Shown in pieces: positions 37,233 through 49,200 of a DNA stretch of 64,000 bases. The DNA lies in contig NC_020177.2 in assembly GCF_000224145.3 (NCBI RefSeq), forward strand, positions 4,685,713 to 4,749,712, written 5' to 3'. The notes below the pieces were generated by a model. It made no database searches and had not been told where the DNA came from. It was given only the letters and a program-made list of their open reading frames with translations. Source of the DNA: Ciona intestinalis (Eukaryota > Chordata > Ascidiacea > Phlebobranchia > Cionidae). Position numbers and translations under genes: made by a program. The stretch's first letter is position 1. Each line of letters opens with the position of its first letter.

Positions 37233-40200
37233 ATGAAGTCACCTTTGTGCATCGTGATTTTATCATTGGTCGCATATGAAGGTAAGATAGTATCCTGTAC
37301 GCAGTCTATATAATGTACAATAGGGCTTTCAAACTATGGATTATTAGTAGGAGTACCAGCTCTCAGAATGTGTTATACATAGGGATGAAATTTTTAAAAG
37401 TTGTTGAACTACTAGCAAAATATGTATCAAAAAAAGTTCTTTTGCATGCACACAAAAATAATGTTTTTACACCTATAACATTTTGTTAGTAACCTAAACT
37501 TATATTTTGTTTCTTTCAGTGCAATCTGCTGTAGTTGGAGCAGATCGTTGTACATGGGGGCCATCATACTGGTGTAAAAACTATGGGGCTGCAAAGACCT
37601 GTGGGGCAGTGGATCATTGTAAAACCAATGCATGGAATAAACCAGTAAAGGTAACAAACTGATGGCTTTCACTTTGTTTTAATAAGATAAACCCATTGCC
37701 TTTATGCATTGTCTGTATAACCCCCTGTCCCCTGGTAATTGTTTATATTGTTTTGGTTAAACTTTTTGTAATGTTTTTGTTACCCTTAGTCAGTATAATC
37801 CCTGGGTAATTGTTTACGTTGTAGGCTGTTAGTTAAACTTCTTTATATTTGTATTGTCTATATTGAATCTTGTAAAGCTTGCAGAGTTGCGGTAATGTTT
37901 TTTTTGTGTTATCTTACTCAAATGGAGAAAAACACATTTTATTGTCTGTTTGAACTATTTATTATATTTACATTTATTTTATAAGGGGTTTTCACCATGG
38001 CTTACTTGTATTCAAACTTGTATTTTTTTTGTCTAGATTCATTGGATCGACATTAAAACCCTTTAAACGCGAATTTGAACCAATTTTTAACAGCTTGTAT
38101 AAAAGGTTAAGGGAACTGAAATATTGTGTTTTCCTGTTCCTGGAAAACAGCCAAGCTCTTGTTCTTCTTTATGTTATTACCTTCACTTTATTGTCTTTAA
38201 CAGTTCTTATATTCCTAATTGAAAACAATTGACAGAAAGAAGCTGAAGCCCTGAACAAATTGTTCATACACCAAGTGTTATTTTAGGCACAATGTTGAAT
38301 TATGTGTTTTTGTTTCAGAATGATGAAATTTGCACACTCTGCAAGGAAGGTATGGAAATGGTTGATAACTACTTGAAGGAAAAGGCAACCAAAGCAAAGA
38401 TTGAGAAAGCTATTCTTCAAATCTGTTCAGATATCCCACTTGCTGACCTTAAGACTGAGGTATAATAGTTTAATCTTATAAATACCCAATCCATGATACA
38501 AAAATTGCCAAATTTAGATTTTTTCTTTGTTTCGTGGAGCTTTAACTACGATCCATAGAGATACACATTCAATCTTTTCATCATATAGTGTGTTTGACCG
38601 CATTAATATCAATATGCCCTAATTGACATGTAGATGTAATCTGCCAATCATAAATAATGTATGGTGCATTTTTATGAGTAAGATTTTGTTCATAGAAAAT
38701 AGTTTAGATGAGGCATTGGAAATTTTCATCTATTTTGAGCTTTATTGGCTCGGTTATAAATGTTACGTCATATAAATATCTGGCAATTAATCTGCTGGTT
38801 AAAGATTTATTATTACATTATTGTGTATGCTGATTGCTAAACCAACATTGCATTGCTGCATGTGCATTTAATAAGCTACCAGCAGTGCATATGTGAAGCA
38901 AGCAAACAAACGCCCAGCATTGCCCTGCATGTTACTTAATAAACATGAACACGCCATGCAAGCCCCATACACCTACCTAATTGTTTTAATCTTTAAAATA
39001 CTTTACTGATGTAATTTTATCCTAAAAAAAATAGATTTGTTTTTTTTTAAATGCGTTTCCAATTATAAGTCTTATGCATATAATAGTTGCAACTTAAATA
39101 GTATTATACGCATTGTATTGGTATATTTTGATTTCTCTGAAGTCTGAACCAAGTAGTATCGTATGAACTCTAGTTTTAAATAACAGATTCGGGTCCATCC
39201 TACACAAGATATTTTCATGTTTATAACATTCATTTTTTGTCCACAGTGCAAGCAAGTTGTCACTGAGAATTTTGACTTAATTTATGATGAGGGTCTTATC
39301 TTGGTATGTATTATTCAAAAAATTATTCTTTTTTGAAAATTTACAGTAGTTTTTTTTTATTTCTGCAGTTTAACACACAACGTTTTCGGGCTTTACCCAT
39401 CCCGGAAATAAAAAATGCTTTAAAAATAAAGAAACATCTAGTTTTAGAACTGCCTTTAGATGTTCAATTTTGTTAATATGAGTCATGCAGAGCAAATAGA
39501 GCTCTTCCTAATGACTCAACCCCTGTTACCATGTATTACAAATAACAGTAAAAAACTCATACATCTAGATTAGAAAAACTAATGCAGCATTAAGTGCTGG
39601 TAAATCTGCAGCAAACAAAAAAACAAATTTTGAATAATGCCGTGCCAATAAATATTAATACACGTATGATAATATATATTATGATATTATATTAATATGT
39701 ATATAGGAGAATGGGGAAGATAGGACATCTTTCTATTTTCTCGTCTCATTTGATAGCAAACGAAGAACATTCAAAACATTGTAAAACTGTATCCTCACGA
39801 ATTCCATCGACCGTGGTTAAAACACCGTCAGGATATTTGGATATTATGTGCTAAAGGTGCCTCATCTTCCCCCACCCTACTATGTATACTTTGTTATATT
39901 ACACATAAAAAATATTATGATAATATATCAATTTGTATATTTCAAACTAACAGATTGGAAATGGTGACATGGTTTGTTCAGCAATTGGTTTATGCACTTC
40001 TTCCTCAACCTCTGAGGTGGAAGACAAGATTGTTCATGAAATGGTGAAGAAGCTTCCAGATATTGTGAGGGTAAGTTTACTTCTAATATTATTTCACTGA
40101 ATTCCATGTTATCGCTGACTTTAACACTTTCGGCGCCGCACTAATTTGAACAATCGGACACTGGGTGCCGCACGAATTTTGGATTTTATTAAATTTTAAA

Positions 40201-43200
40201 TAAGCCATGAATTGCAATTGAAAGTTGCAAATTATACAACAGTAAGCAACAGGAATCCAAGAAACAGTGACATATCCATGTTATCCCGTTTGTGTGGACG
40301 TATAACATCACTACCAATGTATCCATAACTTCACTTTTCTTCAGAGCCGTAAGAATAAGAATTGGACAAAACAAAACTTCACAACATCATAATTGTAATG
40401 ATCAGACACTAAATCATTGAAGTTTGAACCATTATCCGTAATTATTCCAGCAGTGGCAGCAGTGAAACATTGTAAACTAGTAATAATGCGTAAAATATAC
40501 TTGAAATCGTCAGAAACAGCTGATCGAAGAGTCACAAGTTAATTGGTCAAAAATAACGTAATCTCAAATCAGACGTTCGCATTTAGTCTCAATGCAGCCT
40601 AGATCGAGCGTACGTATATATACGTGGTTTATTATTAGTTTAAATGCAACGCGGCACTCGTAACAATGAAAAAATGGTAAAACGTATATATACGTATGAT
40701 NNNNNNNNNNNNNNNNNNNNNNNNNNNNNNNNNNNNNNNNNNNNNNNNNNTAATGATCAGGACACTAAATCATTGAAGTTTGAACCATTTATCCGTAATT
40801 ATTCCAGCAGTGGCAGCAGTGAAACATTGTAAACTAGTAATAATGCGTAAAATATACTTGAAATCGTCAGAAACAGCTGATCGAAGAGTCACAAGTTAAT
40901 TGGTCAAAAATAACGTAATCTCAAATCAGACGTTCGCATTTAGTCTCAATGCAGCCTAGATCGAGCGTACGTATATATACGTGGTTTATTATTAGTTTAA
41001 ATGCAACGCGGCACTCGTAACAATGAAAAAATGGTAAAACGTATATATACGTATGATGGCACCGCGAACCATTGTTACTTAAACGTATATATACGTAGAT
41101 TGGCGCCGAAAGTGTTAATGACATTGTAGTGTTATTTCTTTAGTTTGAGGTCCAAATTAGTATTTCACTTTCTTGCAAATTTTCGGTGGTACTTTATTAG
41201 TTTACCATTTGTAATATTTTTAAACTTTGTCCTAAAATTACTGTTATTTTATTAATCGGAAAACAATTGAATTTCAATACTTTTCACGCAAGTGCTATTT
41301 TTTGTGCAAATAACATTCTATATTTCTGACGTCGTTTTTTTCTACACAAGTAATTTTTTTGTGAAATTATTAAATTATTATTATATATATATTTCCTATT
41401 TAACTTTTTTCTACAGAAAGCGATGGAAAACAATGAACTTCCCGTTGCTTCTCCGTTCATTGCACCATTGCCTTTATTCAGCCAACCAGAAACACCACAA
41501 GAGGTTTGTATTGGATAAGTGGTTCCTATTCAATATTGTATGCACCCAATCCACCCTTTAATTTTGTATGCACCCATTTATTGTGTGATCCTTAGTTTAA
41601 AGCAACAGTGCGCATGAAATATAATTTCGGGCACCTTTTAATTTATATAATATTGTCTATTCTTATTGTTATTTCCTAGAAAATGGCCTCTCTTTTATGA
41701 ATATTAAGAGTTGGGAAGTTTTTATCCATAATGTCGTTTTTTTTAAATGATTTTGACATATGTTCTGTGTTATTTTTTGACATATGTTCTGTTAATGCCA
41801 TTAAAGCCAAGATAATATTGAGTAGGCCACAAAACAAAACACATATGCGTTCGACAATCCATATTTAACACAGTATAAACAATATGTTGTTTACTTTGTC
41901 ACAGGGAAGTGAGAACTACTGTGCAGATTGTCAAGCTTTTATTAAGGATGTTCAACATGAGATAATGAATGACCCCGCCATGGTGGTATGTTTGGCTTTA
42001 TGCTTAATATTCCATGACTTGAAATAGAACTCATTTTACTTGCTACATATATTATGTTATAGACATCATGTTTATTTTTTTTTCTAAGTCTAAGATGGCA
42101 TTGTAAAAATGCTGTTACACTGATAGTCAAATATCATTAATGTTTCAGAAATCGTGGACTAACTTAGTGAAAGGAGAATGTGATGCATTGGGTGCTGGCT
42201 TGGATGAGATTGTAAGTTTTCTTCTTTTTATTATTATGTCATGATGAGCTAAATCATATGATGAACCCATGTTTCATAAAACGTGACTCAAAGTGTTGTG
42301 GCTATGATTGTGCTACGTTTTATATAAAAAGTTTCTAAGCTAAAATGCATTATAATATTTACTATAAATTATATGTATTTTTTTTATCAATGACTTCCTT
42401 TTAACAGATAACTAATAAAGGTATCTTTGCAATGTTTTGTGCTCAATGTATGGTGTGCGAGAAAATGTATATTTAATCTGTCAGTGCCTAAAGGTGTTTG
42501 GGACATTAATTATTCCATAACTTTATTATTGAATTCAATGCATTGTAACATACTTTGGTTTAATAATTAACATCATATGCATTATGTGGTCAGTGTATGC
42601 AGAAGGCAGAAGAAGCAATCCATGATATAACATCATACCATTTAACTGATAGTGTAAGTGTAACTTATAATGGCCACTCTGCACTTGACAGGCACAAAAT
42701 TTACAGGGTAATTTAACATGTTTGTGGCCCAACCAGGGGAGTAACTTAAATGCTCATTTTATGCCCTGTTTGCTTTTATTCCCATTTTCAGTGGGTCAGA
42801 AAGTGTTTTACATTCTGCTGGACCTTTTTTTAAAGTTCAGCATTTTTTGTAGCTGTCACGTGCAGATGTGTTATTACATTATTATACATTGTAGTGCAAG
42901 ACTGCTGTGGATAAGTATTTGCCCAACCTGCTAGATGTTCTAACTGCAAATGTGAGGTTTCAAACAGTGTGGAAATAATTCCCTCAAATTTCAAATTTAT
43001 CCCAAATAATTAGCAATGTATTTATTACATTCAAATCTTGATTGACTCGATGGCAATCAGCTGTAAACATTGTGACTTATAATAAAGAGATTATGCGTAA
43101 TAATCAACCAACCGTGCAAATTCTAAGATTAACTCTCTAGTAACTAAACTTTAAATTAAAAAATTGAAGTTTGTAATTTAAAGTTTAGTTACTGGGGAGT

Positions 43201-46200
43201 TGAGAGTGTCCTGTTCAAATTTGCAACTTTGAATTTTTACAAACAGTTTTAATTGTCTGTTCAACAATTCTTTTATCTGAAAGATAAGTTTCAATTTAGC
43301 TAATAAACTATTGGAATTTAAATAGATGACGAGTTGTAAAATGTTTGCAATTACCCATTGCATAATTTACAAAATGATTCAATACAACACAGCCTGTGTA
43401 TAATCTGTCATTGTTATTCTGAAACACATTTCCTTTTGTATGAATTGTTCCAATGCTGTTTTCTTACAGGATGTCACGACAATTTGTAACACAATCAAGA
43501 TGTGTGGGTTCAGAGCTCAAGCGGTGAGTTCTTGTGTTATTGTATACAGTTATCTTAAAATTTGTAGCGGATAATATGTTTTAATTTTTATAATAGGCGC
43601 CTTACAAGGGTATGCAAGGTATGTGCATATACCCCGAAAATAAATTAGAAGTACCCATGGCCCCATTATAAATTTATAAACAATTTAAAAACCTATCTTA
43701 CGTACATGTCCTAAAATAAACATCATATACATTAGTGATAGTGCAATAATCAGTCTATTTCCAAAATAAAAGCTAATATTGTGTCAATTAGCATATAACT
43801 TTAATAAAGTTATGCTAGAAAAAAAGTGCAGTTTTGGTACCTTGGCATTTAGATTAGGCACCTATAACTGTTATTATATATAGTAGGGTGGGGGAAAGAT
43901 GGGACACCTTTAACACATAATATCCAAACATCTTTTTTCGTGTTTCAAACAATTACCAACGGCTTATGGGACTCGCAAGAATATGGTTTTATAATTCTTT
44001 GAATATTTTTTGTTTACTACCGAATGAGACGAGAAAATAGAATATATATGTGTCCCATCTTCCCCCAACCCACTATACTCAAAACGTGCAACACCAAGAG
44101 TTCTAGGGTTTAGGCCAGGATTGGTCCTTTACGAAAATAGCAAGATATTCTAAACCAACCCTTTATGTTTAGAAGTCGGACAATGATATGTGTACTGACT
44201 GCACCAACTTCTTCGATGATTGGAAGCAACTTATGATCAACAACAAGACTGTGGTGGTAACTATTACCCTTGTATAATATAACACATATCAATGTTAATG
44301 TATATTATCTATAAAAAGGAACGAATCTCCCCGAAATTCACTGAAACTATTTTTGTTGTACTTTACTTATACAGTTGTTAATAAATCATTAGAAACTTAG
44401 TCTCATATATTCATGAAGTATTTTAAAGATTCAAAGGTTTTTGTGTTAACACTGTGATATCACTTTATAAAACTGGGTAATATTTGATTAGGTGTTTACT
44501 GTTATACTATAAAATGTTCTTAACCATATAACCATATAGTTAAAAACCACATAGTTAAAAAAACAGCACTATTTTACAGTTTTGTGACAGATTTTACTGT
44601 TTTGTTTTATTATTTTATTAAAAGGTTTATATGCTAATTGATCTAAACTATTAAGGACGAATTAACACAAGAAATATTGGAGCAATGTACTGCGTTGGGG
44701 GGTCTCGACAAACTGGTAGCCAGATATTAAATACTGAAAATAATTTTTAATTGATTTCAGCTCAATTTATTAAATTGGATTGATTTTTGCTAATTTCTGT
44801 CAATAATTCTATCCCAGAATGAAATTATTGGACAAATGTCTGATTTTTACTGCCTGCAAAAGCCAGCTAATCTACGAAAGCAGGTATTTGATTATCTTGA
44901 TGATTAAAATTTTGTATTAATTCAAATTGACCAATCATATTGATTCCATTGTTACGTAACAGTGCGTACGATACGTCGGCATGGTGATTGAAACTTTTCT
45001 CAACCGCCTCATGCAAGAAGTGAGTCTTTTTATAATTGTGGTAATTTTTAAATTGGTATTTTATACTAAAACCCCTGTCACTTAACTTTGGGGGAGCGTC
45101 GGGCTTCAACATCTGGTGAGGTTCAGTCGTAGAACCGTGGGTGTTGGGGTAACCCGCCAACACTGGCCTAAATCTCTGATCCCATGAGGTGACACACTGT
45201 AGTACCTCACTCTTACAGAATAGAATTTATATTATGTGGGCAATCATTGCCATTTTTGCCAATAATGTTAATTCTAATAAGTATCCCAAGAATTAAAATA
45301 AATGGGTTTCAATTGCACATATTTCAAAAACCAATATATATCTATAGCAATTTCTCAATTCATTGCATATGAGTGTTGGTTCCTAACAGAACGCTGCAAT
45401 AATTTTCAAGGCCTTTTTACCCAAGGTTAATTCACTCGAATACAAATGCAAATAATTGCTCTGTAATGCAATCAGTCATATGATATATGCACACAGTTTA
45501 TCAGATGATATATGCCATCAATTATCATACGATATGATGATAATTGATGACTGATTGCATTACATGGGATGTCTCTGTAATGCAATCAGTCATATGATAT
45601 ATGCACACAGTTTATCAGATGATATATGCCATCAATTATCATACGATGTATGCACACCAATTATGCCCTTTGAACCATCAATAAACAATATCCGCAAAAA
45701 CAATATCCAATGATGAATTCAATCATACACTGAATAGACAACCATAATTACATAACACATACATATTCCAACCACTCCACCAGTGCACAACACTAGCTAA
45801 GGAATATTTACCCAAACTGTGGCAAGCCCTTGCCGAAAATGTAAGTACTTGGAACACAGTTCATTCCCAACCTTTTGCCTGGTATACACTGCAATATTAT
45901 TCTAACTAAATCTAGTCTAAGGTATATGATAGGTTGTTGGGGCATATTTTCATTCTTTTTTTTGCGTCCTATTTGGTAGCAAACAAAAAATATTTATAGA
46001 ACTATAAAACCGTATCCTCGCGACTCTAAAAAAGGGTTGTTTGTTGTTAAAATTCGCTTGGAAAATATGTGCTAACGGTTTTTATCTTACCCTACAAGAC
46101 TGAACTTGTTGTTTAAGAATGCTAGTTTAAATACATTTATAAAAAGTGTTAATGTTTTCTTATCATACTCACTGTTGCATATTTTTCCGATAAACCCAAT

Positions 46201-49200
46201 CCACCCAGTGACTCAGTCAGTATTTGAAAATATATTTTACAAACTTAGTATAACTAACTAATGTATTAGTGTAATAAAGATTGGTCTTCAATTTCTACAA
46301 ATTGGTCTGGCATGATTACAAAAAAATCGTATTAGAACTTTATTTTAACATCAAGATCTTATAATTCATAGTCCCCAATGGATATCTGCCGGTCAATTTA
46401 CTTCTGTGAAGCTGGAACTGCAAAGGAATCTTTGTCAGCAATCACTAGAGTTAATACGCTACAACAGGTAATTGTTATTTACTCTATTATAGAGTCTCTA
46501 TGCAATGTGTATTGGTCCATGGTATTTTTGTTCAGTTGACAGTAAAAAAATTATGTTTACCTAATTATATAACCATATTTTTACGACTGTAAAGAAGCGT
46601 TGTTATTTGGTAAAAACACGTTCAGGAAACATGGGATATTATGTGCTTATTATTCCATCTTGCCCCTCGATACTATATAGAAAACATACTGTACATAACA
46701 ATGCCTACAATTGGTACATAGATTCCTAACCCATGCTTTACAATACAGGTTCCAGTAGAACTGGATAACCAGAAATATTGTACAGACTGCACAGCTTTCA
46801 TGAAGGACTTGCAAGGAGTAGCAGCCAATAATAAAACGATCATCGTAAGTTTATCATGATTAACTTTTAACATAATTGACTCTCATTGTTATTCATCTTA
46901 ATTTAAAATGCGTAAAAATTGCTCCAATAATTTCTGCCATTTTGTGAGACATCAGAGTGTATGAAGAAATTTCATATACATGTCATGTCTGTTAGCAAAG
47001 TTAGCAAAATGTAATTAATTCATTCCAACCCAAAGAAAATATATATTTACTTTAATCTTTCGGATCCAAACAACTTTTCTCTTTCCTCCCTTTTCCCAAT
47101 CATTTCTCTTCTTTTCTTAATTTCTCTTTTTTCTTCACATCTCTTTTCTTATATGCATTATACATCATGCTTACCTAGCATGGCACTCGTGACACACACA
47201 TGATGTGCTTACACATCATCCATTGTTTTATTGCAGTCTGAACTCACGGAGCTCGTAAAGGAACAATGCAGTCAGTTTGATCCAGTTGTTGCAGAGTTGG
47301 TAAGCTTATTTATAACTACAGTGTCCCTTATGCACATAAATTGTTTTTTTTTCGGACAGTTTCTATATAAACATGACAACCCAGAAAAAACAGCCAGAAG
47401 GCTGCTCTAAAATTAATAAGTATTACCGAGGCTAAATCTTTGTTACTGTTTTTGTTTCCAAGCACTAAGTTTAACATCATAGAAGATGGTTGTAATGTTT
47501 TAAAACATTTGAAATGTCAAATATTTATATTTAGACTAATCAGAGTGTATCCTCTATACCAAAGCAACTTTACTTTTTTAAATCTGGGGTGAATTGTTAA
47601 AATACAGTTACACCCATAGTTGTCCAACATAGAAAACCTCTTTGATTAATGTGACAAATGCAATCTACTTTGGCTCTGCTTGTTTGTATAGACACCTAAC
47701 AGCAGGGTAAAATCCGGGGTGACATTGTTAAAATACAGTTACACTCATAGTTGTCAAACATAGGGAACCTCTTTGATTAATGTGTTGAATGCAATATACT
47801 TTGGCTTAATTTAAAGCAAGAGTGGTAAAAAAACAGTACATGCACTAAACGGTTGTTTTCTTGGAACTAAATTGGTAAAAACGTTTCGGTTTATAATCAC
47901 GACAAAAATCAAATCATTTCTAATTTCTAGTGCAAGTTACAAGTTCCCAATGCCGTAACTACACTTCTTCCACAGTTTGAAAAGCTTGTAAGTTACCACT
48001 TAACAATGTCTGTTTATTATTACTTAAGTGCACCAAAGCTGTAGACCAAGTGATACCCGTAATAGTAGACGCCATCGTCAGTAATGTAAGTTTGGTGTTC
48101 AGAAATCCAAGCAATCCACAATGAGGGGTGTCAACTTAATTATGAAAATAATAAAAACGCTGTTTGATTTTGCAGTGTAGCAATTGTTCATACTCGAAAC
48201 GCCGTATACCTCTCTTTGCTATATTGTTGATTATTTAAGTTTGCATAATTAGAAGTTTGAAGTTCAATTCATTGTAATTATAATTGTTGTTAAGTAATTA
48301 TAATGGATAGGCATACTGATCTAAGTCTATACCAATACAGTAAACTTTTAATGTCTTCATTTTTGTGTTTTCTTTCCAATTGTGTTTTGTTTAAGTCATT
48401 AATAATTGGAATCACACATAAGGCCACAATTTCATTTGTTTTTTGATCTTTAAAATAATTCTGTGTTACCTATCAAAAAATTGTAATTTTTTGTGGTTTG
48501 GCTTAATTTGAAAACTATTTTTATAACATTTAAACATTGGATACTTCTGCGTAGGACGTTAACACCATCTGCTCAACAATCATGATGTGCCCTGCTACTT
48601 CACAACACAAGGTAAGTAGCTAGTTACTAAACTTATTACACAGTATATAATAAGTATATATAAGTGTGTTAAAAGGGGGGAAGGTATCCTCCTATGTTTG
48701 TTTTATGATCTTAAAGAATCCATGTTTCATCATCCACACAGTGGGACATTATCAGGGTTTGCCGTTAGTGTCTTGTCCAAGAACACATACCTACAATGAC
48801 AGCAGCGTCAAGCCTATAAAACATATTCTATGTGAGCGAGGTCCAACGACAAGCCACATCATGGGCCCTAGGATTTAGGCCAATGGTCTATTACCTTTTC
48901 ACCCAAGTTGCTACAACTGATTAGTTGGCACAAACCCCATAAGTTTAACAATGGTTCAAGTTTAAACCAGTTATAACCACTTTATTCCAGAAAATGGTCA
49001 CCGGCAATTTATGTACAGACTGCACTGCTTTCTTTGGAGACTGGCAAGAAATTATCCAAAACAACAAATCAGTTATCGTAAGATTTTACAAATTATAATC
49101 ATTTCCAATCCTTAAAAGTCCATTGACTTTTATTATTACGACACAATTATATATTATGACAATATGACATCACAATATGCTTTAAATAGGACCAACTGAA

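Larger units (their letters stand above)
40121..41118. mobile_element. TTAA-flanked piggyBac-like non-autonomous element
   Basis: TTAA followed by CACTTTCGGCGCC at the left (40121-40137) is matched by GGCGCCGAAAGTG followed by TTAA at the right (41102-41118): a perfect 13-bp terminal inverted repeat flanked by TTAA. TTAA targets and TIRs of this type are known for piggyBac elements. No transposase ORF is visible. Palindromes ACGTATATATACGT recur inside. True length is shorter than the span because of the assembly artefact around the gap. It sits in an intron of the prosaposin-like gene. Confidence 0.75.
44173..46467 (+). other. Extended SapB module 3 with eight cysteines
   Basis: Six exons: a 44173-44256 (MCTDC...NNKTVV), b 44656-44715 (EQCTALGGLDKL), b' 44818-44883 (MSDFYCLQKPANLRKQ), c 44963-45019 (CVRYVGMVIETFL), c' 45784-45840 (CTTLAKEYLPKLW), d 46372-46467 (DICRSIYFC). 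Cys count is 2+1+1+1+1+2. Exons c and c' are exactly 57 nt each and start with the Cys codon. Ordinary modules of this gene encode the b-c-d part in one exon of about 171 nt. Confidence 0.8.

Noticed and set aside
40396..41057. Real tandem duplication inside the TTAA element
   Set aside because: Both copies end exactly at the gap and differ only by two single-base length changes, so unmerged overlap is the simpler reading.
47300..47930. Search for a b' saposin exon in module 4
   Set aside because: No AG-bounded, phase-0 segment with the aromatic-Cys pattern and a GT donor was found; candidates run into stops or lack donors.
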